Below are positions 33,046 through 45,394 of a stretch of DNA of 64,000 bases, piece after piece; the stretch's first letter is position 1, and every line of letters starts with the position of its first letter. The DNA is from Toxotes chatareus (lineage: Eukaryota > Chordata > Actinopteri > Toxotidae). The notes beneath the pieces are model-generated. The model was not told where the DNA came from. It did not search any database and worked only from the letters and a program-made list of their open reading frames with translations. The position numbers and the translations under genes are program-made. The stretch is from NCBI GenBank assembly GCA_016801885.1, contig CM028894.1, positions 14,851,622 through 14,915,621 of the forward strand. The letters run 5' to 3'.

Positions 33046-35815
33046 GTCAATGAGTGTTTAAAGGCTCAGTCATTGGACCCGAGGGAAAGGAAAATGAAGG
33101 GAAAAGCACAGGGCAAAGTTGCAGCGTGGGGGTCTGTATCGAACTCGGGCCATCTACCCACGATCCCTGCTGCATCCAATTTCAGCACCAACGCCTCCTG
33201 TTAAACCCCATCAAACAGACACATGGCGGCACAAAGGAAAACCTCATCTCCACGGGAAACTAATCCGCCGGTGTGCGCTGTAAGCCTGTCAGTTTTTCTT
33301 TTTTTCTTTTTTTTTTTTTTATTTAAAGAAGTCATCACTCATTTCGCCAAAGATTAAAAGTATGGCTAAATTGAGAAAATCCGCTTAGGAATTCTGAATT
33401 TAAATAGTGAGTTGGAGGGGCAGCTAGGAGAGTTGCCAAGGCTTGTGGGGAGCACAGACAGGTATGGGAGGTGAGATAAATTGAAAATATACATATTTGT
33501 TTTGTAGTTGGATTTCCCATAACCACCAGACTGTTTTTTTTTCTTTCTTTTTTTGTGAAAGCAGAGGGTGGAGGGGAGCTGGAAGCAGGAGGCCTCCCCA
33601 TCCTACACTTGACAGTTGTAGGAAATGAGAGCCTCACCTCACAAGCAGTCTCCTGATTGGAGATTTCAGCTGCAGAGACACGCATGCGAAATGACTTCCT
33701 GTGACTTTAATTGCCTTGCTGTTGCCAACAAGGTGTTTCAGCAGGGGAATGCCAATTGCTTACCAGCATGGCCGTGGAGGGTGGGTCAATACACATCTCT
33801 ATGATCTGCTGCACACCTCGGCCTGGTTTCACTGCGACAGTATGGCCCCATTCAGCAGCAGAGGAATCTATATCAGACCTAGATTGTCTCCCCATGAACA
33901 ACAACAGCATCAGTGAACAGTTCAAATACCTACAAAAACAGCCTATGTTTTTGTGTCTCTAACATTGTCCTCTAGTGGCTGTGTGAATTATGACTCTGCT
34001 CTGTCAAGGTAGAGGTTGTGTGACATTGTTACAGAGCCACAAAACCTCATGGGAGTGGAGGGGGGTCTTCATGGTCGGATGGGCAAATGAAGCAGTGGAC
34101 TTTTACACAGAAGACCGCAGTCTATCAGTTATGAGCCAACACTGGTGTCACCACCATCGTTCGCTAAGCCTGTAGTTCTTTTAACCGCGATGACAAAGAG
34201 TCTCTAACCCTTAAAGCTAAACTCTGTGGAGCATTTTAATGTCTTTTCAGCTCTTTGTTTTGGCTTTACAAGCAATTAGAAAACAGTAATCTTCACTGGA
34301 ACTGGTCTCATCATTTCCTGTAACATCTTTTTACTGGTTTTAGTAAAGGAAAAAAAAGAATAAACCCAGTAGTTGATGAAGAAATGAGAACATTTAGCAG
34401 GGAAAGACATAGATATTCTTTAGACTACAATATTCTTGAGTATTAGATTTTTATATCTTCTGTCAAGGACACGCAGCTGTTTTGTATTGTGTCCAGTTTC
34501 TGGAATGTCTATGCACCTTGTATTATTTCCCTCTGTGTTTGCCTTGTACGACTGAGGACAGTCCGAAAGCTTGTGCGACCTAAACTGTGTTCTTATTTGT
34601 ATTTTAATTCATTTTAACCACAAATTCCACTCAGTCCAGTTGATGGACAGTACTGTATCTCAGTAAATACAACATGTTTGACTACGAGCACTTTCAAATG
34701 AATTCCCCCCCCCCTTGTTCTTTCTGGTACGTCACATGTATCTGAGCTGTGTTTTTCCAAGCAGGCTGAAATCCCTCTGTCTATGAGATATTTCATGCAC
34801 TGGCCAGAGAGCCTGTCTTAGGTGATAATTATGTCAGCTCCCAGACCAAATGATGTATTATTTATTTTGCAGTAACTCGCTGCTCCCCCCACCCCACTCC
34901 CCACCCTCCATCTAACTGCTGGCTGAGATGTGTGCCCCTCGAGTGGTCATTAATCTGATATCTGGCCGGCCCGGGCACAGCCCCTATGATCCTGACCCAA
35001 TCTCAGATCCTAATCCAAGGAGGAAGAGGGCTGCAGGCCAGGATTTGGAGGCCCCAGCTATCTCTCTCTCTATAATTGATAGGTTTTAGGCGATTATACG
35101 CTTCACGTGATTATGATCTATAACGATGTATTGATTGGACTGTACTGGGATCCAACCGGGTTGTTTTTCATGCCAGAGACACCTACACCTCCTCTCCATC
35201 GTCCAGTATTTGGCTGCTGTACATTTTGGTTTGGAGCTATTTTGGACTTTGAAATAAGGAAGACAGGCACTGATACCGTGTGTGAAATATAATACACACA
35301 CACAGAAGCGCACACACACTTGCAAGAATTTATTTTAGAACATTATATGAGGCTGATATTGGCCTTTTATTCTCCATGGTATTTGGGTGGGTCAGTATCT
35401 TCCAGCTCCGATAATAATGGAGGTTCCTTCCTGAAACAGTCTGGAAAAGCAGATGTGACATTTCCCAATGAGAACTGTTCTGCTGATTTTTAGGTGAGAA
35501 GATATTTATGCTTCTAGGTTAAGACCGGATGTAATTTGGTTGAAAGTTAATTTTTTTTTTTCTTTCTTTTTAGAAATCAGGTTATATATACATTTCAGTC
35601 ATTGGTGCTTTGGAGAAAGAAAGAATTGGTACACCACAAAATTGTGCAACTGCTTTTGTGTTATTTAGTTTAATTAAACTAAACAGAGAGACTTGTTTTT
35701 TTCAAGGTCTAATATTAATCTTTAATAATACGGTGTTAGGCACACTGTTTTAATTCTCACATGTACTGTGCAGAGGGACATTGTATGTGAGCAGCAGCCA
35801 GGTGGAACTTTTGGC
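33046..35815. other. Non-coding, no recognisable gene
   Basis: T-rich tracts at 33296-33320 and 33533-33554. A patch at 34615-34680 (ATTCCACTCAGTCCAGTTGA) resembles a dispersed repeat. C runs lie at 34705-34714 and 34885-34912. The part around 34800-35110 is repeat-poor with CATTAATCTGATATCTGG and TATAATTGATAGG motifs and may be a regulatory element. Confidence 0.35.
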
Positions 35816-35824
35816 AGGGGGAAC

Positions 35825-36616
35825 TGTTGCGCCCTGGTTCGTCTAAGAGGGCGAAGTTCCGCCCACACCCCAGAGGCAACGTGGACCATTCACAGGTAAC
35901 TGTCTTTCTTGCCGCTCACCTTTCTTCTGTATTCTACAGGTAAAATGTGCCAGTTTTAGTTCTTTGAGTTTTGCTTCACGTGGGCAGTTGTTACAAGGAC
36001 ACTTTAATGTTATTGGTGCGTTTTGTCGAACTTTAAATAACTGAAGAATCTCGCCAGACGCGATGTTGCGGGTCTATTTCGCCCTCTACGTTGTCTTGCA
36101 GGCAGGTCGCTAAGGGTTAAAGGTTTATTTGTTTTGCACACTGTTTTATTTGGTCTCCTGTACATGAAGAAAGTTGTGACAGTTCAAAGGAAAATGTAAA
36201 GTGTTTTATTGTTAACTACTTATGCACTTTTGTGAGGAATCCTATAAAATATGGCAGTTAGACTGGGAAGGTTAAATATTCCTCTGGGAGTGAAAGCTGT
36301 TTATTAATTTAGTGTGTACTTGATATCATGTATGGGAATGCTGTTTGATGTAGAAAACAGATTTACTCCAGAAATGTGACTGAATGGATTCTGTGTATTA
36401 CTATTGAGGTACTGGTCTTCTTGGATGTTTCATGCACTTGAACTACAGTTATGACACTCAGTGGAATTGTGTTAATGTGTTTATTTGTTTTACTGTAAGA
36501 TGGAAATAAGAAGCAACATGGGCGACGCACAGATCTCTTTCTTGCTGCTCACCTTTCTTCTGTGTTGTGCAGAATTCTATATTGTTACTGTGGGACCAGT
36601 CTTGGGACCCGTAACA
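35825..36616. repeat. LTR-like block with internal 60-bp direct repeat
   Basis: The block begins TGTTGCGCCCTGG and ends GACCCGTAACA, so it has the TGTT...AACA ends typical of a retroelement LTR, and it is about 790 bases long. Inside, a segment of about 60 bases occurs twice, at 35877-35935 and 36512-36570. The best-matching 28 bases (35903-35930 and 36536-36563) differ at one position. I see no target-site duplication, primer-binding site or coding region, so solo-LTR status is a guess. The direct repeat itself is directly visible. Confidence 0.35.
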
Positions 36617-36619
36617 TAA

Positions 36620-37225
36620 GCATAAACTTAAATTGTTCTCACTTGACTTTTTTTTCATCCTTTTAAAATGAAATAGAAAAAAATAACAGAGTTTTTTGTT
36701 TACTTATTTTAGAGTTTTCATCTGTATCTCGGGCATGGTTTTAATCAGTGGAATATTGAGGATACTCAGAGTGATATCCACACTAAGCCGGTTAAATTTG
36801 TAAACACATCTTTGTCTCCATCCTTATAGCCCCTCCATCCAGACTAAAATGGCATTTTTCTCATAAATAAAACAGCACTTTTTCAAAGCGGTCTCCAGAA
36901 TGGATAAATCTTAAGACTTTGGGTTTCACTGTGTACGGGGGGAAAAAAAAACTGAGCTTTTGCAAAACGATTTCATAAGCTGCCCAGTGAGAAGCTGTGT
37001 GGCAGTGAAGTAAAGACAGACTTTCCGTGGGATTGTGTCAGACTATGTCGTGTTTATAAAATAAGGATTTTTATCACCAATGGGCAGCAGCTCGGGAAAG
37101 ATTGGTTAACATGAGTCGTGATTAAATCACTTTCACACCCGTTCAGTTTGTCTGATAACAGAAAGAGAAAAATATAGTAATGAAATCAATGGAAATGTGA
37201 CTTCAGCTATATGTCTGTATGTGTT
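36620..37225. other. Non-coding, no recognisable gene
   Basis: A short T run at 36649-36656 and an A run near 36942-36951. Otherwise nothing is recognisable. Confidence 0.4.
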
Positions 37226-37227
37226 AT

Positions 37228-37845
37228 ACTCAAGGGGGGAGTTGTAGGTTTCAGCAGTGAGGGTCACTTCCGCGTTCAAAAAGCTGCAGTTCTTCGGCTG
37301 CCGCTGGGGGCTGGCTCCAGAAGTGAGCAATTCTCCATTGACCCCCACGTTAAAATAGCCAACTTTACAGCCTGGTACATTTTTTGTTTTCATAGACAGT
37401 GGCAGTTAGCTCTTTGCCAAAGCATTGACTGGGCTAGGCGGTTACATCCAGAGGCCTCTGGCTACCTCCGGCGGTTGACAGGGGCTGCAGTGTCCGTGTT
37501 TGTTTGCCAATGTTCGGATAGGTTTTTGTGACAGTATGGCTTGTTGTAGTGTAGACTGTACTAACCGACCGTCGAAGGAGTCTGTGTTGCAGTTTTTTCT
37601 GTGAGTAAATTTCTCACTATTTTACCTGGATGTTTGCACTAATTAGCATGTATTAGCATATTTGCCGCTGGCTTATGACTTAATTGCAGATTTATGGTTG
37701 CTGGTGATACAGATAGAGGACCGGAGCAGCTAATGTTAGGAACGCTGTTGCGGTGTGTTCCGTGCTCTCAGAGTCCGTTTATTGAGGCTACTAGTGTCCC
37801 CTAGTATACTAGGCTACTACTGTCTTATACAGTCTATGGTTATAC
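37228..37845. repeat. Dispersed teleost repeat, fragmentary
   Basis: GGGTCACTTCCGCGTTCAAA, CTCCATTGACCCCCACGTTA with AAATAGCCAACTTTACAGCC, and the end CTTATACAGTCTATGG are hallmarks, from memory, of a repeat found in many copies in percomorph fish. The interior is rearranged relative to what I recall. It has no coding capacity. Confidence 0.42.
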
Positions 37846-38670
37846 TGTGGAAAACAGAATAAGTGATGATAGAGAGCAGGAGGGGACTGAATGGAGGTTT
37901 AACAGTGGGGCAGCTCAGCAGAATAACCAGCTGTCTCTACAAAAAGAAGAGGGAAATGTTGTGTGGGTCAAAAACAGATGGAAAGTGCTGTTGTCAAGGT
38001 CCAGAACGAACTTTCAAGCTCAGTCCAGATAAAAGGACACTTCCATGACACCTGAGATCTGGCCATCCACTGATGAAGACTGTGATGAGGCTGAAAAGTT
38101 AGTAAGTGGACCTTGGGTTGAGATTGTTTTTGTTTAACTGCTGTTTTCCAAGGTCGGGAGTGAACTTTGATAAATGATTAAAAAAAAAGGTGAGTTGTAA
38201 AAGGTGAGATGTAAATGTAAAACATGAAATGAAAGCAAATTCAAATACTGAATCATTGACACCAATGATAAACCTTCTCCTCAGAAACACACAGGTGTCT
38301 TAGGTGTGAATCCAGGGCCAGTGAAGCCGTGGGTAGATGGGTTAATTATGGTAAGTGTGGACTGGGGGCTGTAATAACCATGCTCTTTAATCTCTATCAC
38401 CTGCTCTGCAGCCCTGGTCTCTGAAACATGAAGGACAGCTGACAAAGAGAGGAAGCAAGAGGGTCTGCTCACTAACCAGCTCGCACCAAACAGCGCTCCG
38501 TAACACAGCGAGAATACCTGCAGTATAACATCTACGGTAGGTACAGAAGGTAGGATGATGATCAGCAGACATCAATAAGGTGGTGGATGACACTGTGCTC
38601 ACACGATGATGACATGATGATACCATTAGATCAGCAGACTCCACTCCAGACACCACTTCTCCCTGATCTT
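37846..38670. other. Non-coding, no recognisable gene
   Basis: A10 run near 38180; otherwise unremarkable. The part at 38395-38640 has a mosaic, repeat-like texture, but I cannot assign it. Confidence 0.35.
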
Positions 38671-38699
38671 TAGGCCATGCTCAGACCAAAATCAGCACT

Positions 38700-38840
38700 A
38701 TGTGAAAAACAAAAAAAAAACACTACGCAAAAAAAAAAGTCAAACCTTGCTCAACTTTTTTCCCCACAAATGCAACTCAATGCAACGTCATCTGGCCAAA
38801 GAGAGAGAGAGAGAGAGAGCAGCAGCAGCAACAGCACTGC
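38700..38840. repeat. A-runs, (GA)n and CAG tract
   Basis: A-runs at 38711-38719 and 38729-38737, (GA)10 at 38800-38819, then AGCAGCAGCAGCAACAGC to 38837. Repeat-driven frames run through it. Confidence 0.88.
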
Positions 38841-38969
38841 CTCTGACTTTCCCCTTCCTGAATCCATCTCTTTCAGCAGCAAGCCATGCAAGGAGAAAGA
38901 GAGGGGAATTAAAGAAAAGCAGACAGAAGCACTTCAAGCTCATTCCAGCATTATGGCACATTTCCATTT

Positions 38970-39480
38970 TTCGCCTCGGTCTTAATCTCCATTGAGTGAC
39001 TGTCATCACCCTCCGGCAGTAATTAGGCATGGAGTCTGGACAACAACAGACGAGCCGGTCTAGCTCGTCTTGAGCAGCAAATTACCTTTAGCTTATGGTA
39101 AGCAATATTCCGTGCCAGGCAAGTTTTACTGCTGATTAGCAATTAGCCCAAACTAGCGGCAGCCGAAGCCGCTAATGTTTAATTTGCTCCTCTAATGATA
39201 TACGGCGTTATGGGGGCAGGCGGGTGGGGATGGAAGGAGGCTTGGAAACGTATGGATTTCTACTTACTCATTTACGACCTGACAGGCCCGCAGGTAGGAA
39301 AAGGAGGAAATTTCTTTGCAATTAGTAATGGCTGCTCCTCAAAGAGAAGGCAGCGAGCGAATGCTAAGAAGGCACACACACACACATACGCTTACTGTCT
39401 CATTTCTGGGCCCTTCCCAGCACATTCACTAGCTCAATTATTCACAGTGAAGTTTGAATAATAACAGCATTTTCTCTGAG
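38970..39480. promoter_or_regulatory. Candidate conserved non-coding element (strong texture)
   Basis: Repeat-poor apart from a short (CA)n at 39373-39385, with many homeodomain cores: CGGCAGTAATTAGGC, GCAAATTACCTTTAGC, GCTGATTAGCAATTAGCCC, CCGCTAATGTTTAATTTGC, CTCTAATGATATACG and GCAATTAGTAATGGC. That is at least seven within 350 bases. The 88-codon frame at 39195 has no domain. This is one of the clearest enhancer-like stretches in the window. Confidence 0.5.
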
Positions 39481-39740
39481 AAAACATAGTGATTACTGTG
39501 CTGCGTCTCCTCCTTCTGTTAGGAGAAGCAGTTGTTGTGAATATGAGCTAAACATACCTGGAGAGCTATTACGGAGACCCCCACTACTAAATGGATTGCG
39601 GCGGCGCTGTCATTATGATAATGTTGTTACAGCTATGAAGCCCTGCGGCCTTCGGAAAGATCAGGGGGAAATGAGGGAAGTGACATTAACGGGTATCGGT
39701 AAACATCTTAATGAAATGATGAGGTGAATCTGTGCTGACG
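39481..39740. promoter_or_regulatory. Candidate conserved non-coding element
   Basis: Continues the previous stretch with GATTACTGTGC, GGCGCTGTCATTATGATAATG and AACATCTTAATGAAATGATG motifs. No coding frame is seen. Confidence 0.33.
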
Positions 39741-39903
39741 ATGTGTTTATTACAATGTATGGCAAAAAAAGAAAAAGAAAGGTGATTTGTAATTTCTGGC
39801 ATCAGTCATTAAGAGGTGACATTTTGTGCGATAACAGCCTCCGAATTTAGTCCAACTTCAAGTTCAAACACTTTGTGTTGTAAAGGAGCAGCAGTGGCAG
39901 TTT

Positions 39904-39922
39904 AAAAAAAAAAAAAAAAAAA
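39904..39922. repeat. A-run
   Basis: Nineteen A residues after GCAGTTT. Confidence 0.9.
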
Positions 39923-39924
39923 AG

Positions 39925-41060
39925 GCTTTCGCCGACTTATGCCAAGGTAATGTGTGTGCTGTATGAGGCAGCGGCTCTTTTAGCTCCTAATGCCTTGTTT
40001 ACTGCAGAGACTTGCTGCTTGTTTGCAAACACAAGCAAGGCGGTGTCAGAGGAGGCTCCAGCAGGTCCCACAGGACCGCCATAATCTGGGGCGGATTCCT
40101 GTTTAAACTATAACGTGCTAGTGGGCCGGACTCGACAAATCAGGTGGACTGGACAAATCTCTGGTGGGCTGTGTCTTGAATAAGGGGGCTTGTTAAAAAG
40201 TGCAATGGGCGCTGTGGGAGTAGCCCCCCTCTCCCCTCTGGGGTTAGGGACTCCTCCTCTCTAATGAAGCTGGAGGATGAGGCTCGTTATGTGCTGCCTC
40301 CTGTTATTCTCCAGGCCAAGACTTTTGCCTTCGTTTTTCTTTCTCCATCGGCTGTAGTGCGGTGGTGGCTGCAGTGGAGGAACCAATCAGGCGAAGCATT
40401 CTGGGTCCTCTCTTCTTCTTTTTTTTCCTCTCCCTTTCTGCTCCGGCGTTATAGATGTTTCTGAGGGGAGTGATTTAGAGAAGATGTGGCCCCGCAGAAG
40501 TTGAGACAAATGGAGGCAGTCAGAGCTGCTGGTGAACATCCACACTCTGGACAGCTGTGGCGCTTAGATGGTGACGATAACAATAATACTAGTCTAGTGG
40601 GTCATTAGAGCTCTAACAGTGACAATCACTCACACACTGGCCTCAGACTTGTTGGAGGATCCTTTGTAGCATTGGACCTCAAATGTGGTAACAACAGGCT
40701 GTAGTGTTTTTTTTCCCAGTCTATGCAACTGTAACACATATATATAGTGATCCATTACATTTTATAATGAATATACACCACATTGTGAAATATATTAAGC
40801 AGTATATTTGAAATCAGCTGCAAAATATACAAATCACTGCAGCTTTTCATAGAAGGTACAAAACATTCATTTATTTGTATTTAAAGGCCCTGAAAACTTA
40901 TGTTGTACATCTGCTTCTTAGTATGAGGAATGTGCTCCGACATGGACACACAATTTTCAGAATGTTCTGTATATAGGCTTCATATTTTTTCCTGGATCTT
41001 TCTCACTGGTTTGATGTGGGTGCGGCTCAGTTGGCGAAAGGTGACGTCACAAACCTCTGA
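39925..41060. other. Non-coding, no recognisable gene
   Basis: Unique-looking DNA. The T/C-rich patch at 40405-40445 creates a Ser/Phe-rich frame. I see no gene. Confidence 0.4.
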
Positions 41061-41089
41061 GCACCAATGAGGATTTTTGCAACATTTGA

Positions 41090-41345
41090 AGCTAGAGGAG
41101 AGAAGAGGATAGATGAACTGTTGTCAAGCGAATCAAGAACTACTACTAATCAAGGACGACCCCTGTCACCCTCCTCATATGCCTCAATGCCCACCACCTG
41201 TACCCAGCTGGACAATGACACTCCCCTACTGTCTCCATTATCCCAACGGCAGGAGTGTTCCTGAAGGTTGGAGGTACAAAATCTTAGGCCCCTGATAGAC
41301 AACTTCCTGGACCTGCTGACATCGGTGTGAAGAATGCCGTCGTCC
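41090..41345 (+). pseudogene. LINE reverse-transcriptase 3'-end scrap (weak)
   Basis: In one frame the sequence gives LLIKDDPCHPPHMPQ, then YPNGRSVPEGWRYKIL. This resembles the tail of fish L2-type LINE ORFs, whose usual pattern is (I)x(D)P(S/T)HP...LPSGRR-(Y/F)R followed by a short basic end. The match is partial, with spacing changes and no catalytic motif, so the call is tentative. It is in the opposite orientation to the better LINE remnant at 45.4-46.2 kb. Confidence 0.38.
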
Positions 41346-42295
41346 ACCTGCTTGACTTTACTAACTAGAAAACTCTCAAGTAAATGATTTAAAACAACAA
41401 ATAAACCATTTGAGGATTTCAGAATTCTTAAAAGTGAACTTGGATGTTTTTTTCAAGCAGCCACAGCCTACATCAAACCATTTGGAATGAATCACTGTCA
41501 GGGGTGAATGTGGAGGAAGACGGCAGCATATTCATGAGCAAAATTCAGAGCACGGCTCAAAAATTCACACAAAGTTCATTGGCAGGAGACGTCACACGAG
41601 CTAACTGCCCTGGCTGAGCACAGATTTACTGAAATGGATGGAGGTGGGTCGTGTGGAAAAGTGGAGCTTGATAAATAGAAATTTACCATGTTAAGCAAAA
41701 AAGTTACTGAAGAAATGAGAGGGTCTAAAGCAGACTTTTGAATGGTATTGTTCATGAGGCTTGGGGTAACTAATTAACAAATTGGAGAACATATTAAGAA
41801 GCTTATAGCTAATAAACTCACATAATACCTTTAGTATGGACTCTGTAATGCTGAAGTTGTTAAAAGAGTCTTTGGCTTCTCCAATCACAAATGATCATTT
41901 ATTATTATCACTAGATTAAATAAGTGATGGATTAGGGTGATGCCATAGGAGCTGTCTGACTGCTTCAAATGGATAGAATCATATTTAAATGACAGAAAAC
42001 AAGTGACTCTGTTCAGTTTCTACAGAAAAGACTCTGGCAGTGCACAATGCCAGGAACTAAAAATCCCTGTGACCAAACCGGTTCAGTTCTCAGTTCTTAA
42101 TAGTCTTAGTTTTCATCTTTTGAACCTTTGATTTGGCTTTTTCCAGACTTTAGTCATGTACAGTTAAATCTAGAGTCATGAATCATCGAATGTGTAAAAG
42201 TGTGAAGTAGCATAAAATGGAAAAGCTCAAGTGAAGCACAGGTAGCTAAAACTGTACTCTCTATATCCCAATGATAAGATACACTCACATAGACC
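41346..42295. other. Non-coding, no recognisable gene
   Basis: AT-rich DNA with nothing recognisable. Around 41690-41980, TTTGAATGGTATTGTTC and TGGATTAGGGTGATGCCATAGGAG-like text recalls the divergent middle of a LINE ORF (a thumb or linker region), but no motif is secure. Confidence 0.3.
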
Positions 42296-43715
42296 AGCAG
42301 GTGGGACAGAGACAGGTAAAAAAAAAAAAAAACGGAGAGACGGATAGTGATGGTACGAACGTGTCTTCAGTTCAGGAGGGCCGTCACGCGGTCAGGGCCG
42401 TGTGGTGGAGACCTCGGTAGCAAAACACAGACGTAGCTGCTGAAGTTTACAGCAGTAAGTGAAGAAAACAAACACCAGCTGTAAATTTCAGATGATGAGA
42501 GGAAGAATACAGCTGTCCTCCCTGACTGTGCGCTACACTCCCAGGTTATTTGACTTTATATTTCTATTCCCATGCACACTCCGCCGAGGTACGGCTGTTG
42601 GGTATGTTGCTGTTGCGAAAGTTCAAAAGTGAGGTAGAGTTTTGTTTTTTTTTTTTCCCCTTCTCTTTCACCCCCTTTTCAAAGTCCACAAACTCAACTT
42701 TTCTCCAACCTGTGCAGCAGGTTTGCCTAGACTCTGGAGAGAGGTAGCATGGAGGAGGAACAGGGAACTCTCAGTCATCGCCTCACACAAAAAACACAGA
42801 AAAAGACTGACAGGCAACTGGTTCAAAGCTCCCTCTCCTCTCCCCTCTCCTCTGGTGCTGAATTTCAATGCTCCATTTTTGTTTTTTTCTTCTTCTTCTT
42901 CCCCAACCCTCCCCACAAAAGACTGTTTCTCAATGATTCTCTGTCAGCCCCCTCAAAGCTCCCCCTGCTCATTGATGAATTAAGATAAACATCAAAACTG
43001 TGGCAACGCTGTGCTCTCGGAATTGCGACGCGAACACAAACGCATTTCCTTTATTCTCTCTTTAGAAAACATGCAAAATATAAATTTGCTGCACACGGGG
43101 GAATTACATGCTCCCTGCAATACCAGGGATTTACCAAGCCAACAATCAAAAAAACACAACGCAACACTTGCGCACCCGTTACACTGGCTCTACCTTTGCA
43201 CACGAGCCTGTACAGGTTGTGTATTAAAATGGAAATAGATGTAGACATTATAGATGACTCCCCAGTGGATACGACAATAAAGCCTGCATGATGAGAGTAA
43301 CACCCTTAAGGTGGTTCGTATGCTGCTTGTACTGTATATGTTTTCCTGCTGCACAAAAACTTCAGGTAGAAAAACTGTGCGCGCACACAACTCCACAGGA
43401 GTACCGCAGGTACAGTTGGCCAAAGTTGATCATGTGATTTTTGATGGGCAGTCAGGTCATGTGATGACACCACATTGATGACAGGAGAAAAACAGCTAGT
43501 AAAATGCCAGTAAGTGTAGTATAATATAGTACAATGTTTGATTTTGGTTCCACTACATTTGTTAGTTCCTGGTTAAAAAATAACATATGATTAGAGATTA
43601 AACCAATGCTTTCCAGCCTTTTTTTTCACTTATGATCTCTTACAAATCCACAGTGTCTGGTTTTTTGTTTGTATTTGTCTGTTTGTCAGTTCTTAACAGT
43701 TCCTCCCTTTAAATT
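42296..43715. other. Non-coding, no recognisable gene
   Basis: A16 near 42318-42333, a T11 run near 42646-42656 and CTTCTTCTTC near 42890-42899. Frames here are driven by Phe/Lys homopolymer tracts. Confidence 0.4.
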
Positions 43716-45390
43716 TTCAGATTGTTTCATTTAAATGACTGTTCAAGGCCCAAAGAGAGAAATGATCCTTTTTTTTTTTTTTTTTCAGAATGTGGACAGG
43801 TTTGTGCATCAGAACGTCGTAGCCCTTTGTTTTCATCCTTCTCCCATTATTCATCTCGCACGACGTTGTGTCGTTGCTTTTCTGCCGAGAAGAGTCCCAT
43901 AAACTCTGAGAGATGTTCTGAGTATTAATTTTCGCTGTTCACTTTTGTTTTCTCCTCCAAATAAGTTTGGATAACCTGGAGGTTTGTTTCCAGCCCGTCT
44001 GATCCTCAGACGTCTCATGTTTCCCGACATTTCAAACCTCTTTATAGCGATGCCGCCGCGTTTCCCAGATCTCAGCTATTAACTTGATGCGCTCGTTATT
44101 ATTATTATTATTGATGGGGAATGATCAACAGAAGTACAAAAATAAGAACCAAGTTGTGAGAGACTAGAATATTCCTTTGATTACTTTTCTCCGGTGATAA
44201 ACTCAGATTTAGATTTTTTTTCCTTTTCTTTTATTGTTTTTATTGTGCAGTTCTGAGTCGCTGAAGCAGAGTGCGGCGGAGGCAGCGCATCATTAAATGT
44301 GACTGATGATACCGACGCAGCAGGAAGGAGTCACATCAAAAGGTAGTGACGACAGTTCCTTTCAGACTTTCTGCCAAACCTGACCCGGTGGCCTTTGATG
44401 TAAAACGAAGGTGACAGAGGCTGTAAATGTTCTTAGTCACGGCCTCGTTTGCTCTAAATGTAGATTCTTCTCTGACACGCTTTTCTGTCCAAAACTTCAT
44501 GCAGCGAAGGACGTCTGACCTCCTTGTCACCTCTGTTGAGTCCACCCAGAGCTGTGATGGACTTCAGGTTCACAGCTGTGGGCCAGCTTTGTTATCAGAC
44601 CCTGACTACCCTGTGGCTGCACTGACAGGGACCCTGGCTAAGGGTTCTCAGCTACTCCACCGCAGTGATAAGGAAAGGTCAGTGTGCTCAAGTCATCTTA
44701 CTGCCAGAGGCTGCCGAACATATCTGACAGGCAGTGATCCTCCTCCATTTTAAGATGCTCCAGCAAGGATCTGGCTGTGGGGAGGCTAACTTCATCATCA
44801 ATGCATATGACCTAAGCACATACACAGTATGTTATACGAAAATTGATTCTATGGCAGCTTTGAAAGCTTGTATGACATAATATTAAAAATACACGTGACA
44901 CAACATGTAAAAATGACCAACTGACAACATTTTCATGCTGGAATTTTGAGCCCAAATGTCCCAAAAGTTGCGCAGATTTTTTTTTAAATGCATGTGGTTC
45001 TCAGTCTTCTTGGGTTTGTGACCCATTGAAACAAATGAGAATCTGTTCACATGCATCGTTACAGGTGATGGTCTCAGTGTGGAGATGAGCTGTGAGCAGT
45101 TCAACCAGAGCAGAGGGAAACTTTTTCCTACTCTGATCATTTTCATTTTAAGTATTTTGAGAAACATTAAGAAGAGAAAATATCTAGTATTTCACAGAGT
45201 TAGTAAAGTTGAGAGTTAGGCCAGTACTTGATCCAGGAACAGGGGGCCTGGCTCCTGTTCAAGCCAGGGCCTAATATACAGTGTAATCACTCCTTCTATT
45301 GCATGGTTCAGTGTTGATTACACCTTTTTGCATTTGCCTAGAGCGGACCTTCCTCTAAATTTTCCCATCTGGTAAACAGTAACCCTCCTC
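43716..45390. other. Non-coding, no recognisable gene
   Basis: A T18 run near 43769-43786 and a (TTA)5 patch at 44096-44112. Frames of up to 108 codons at 44427-44753 and 44336-44545 carry no recognisable motif. Confidence 0.4.
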
Positions 45391-45394
45391 CCTG

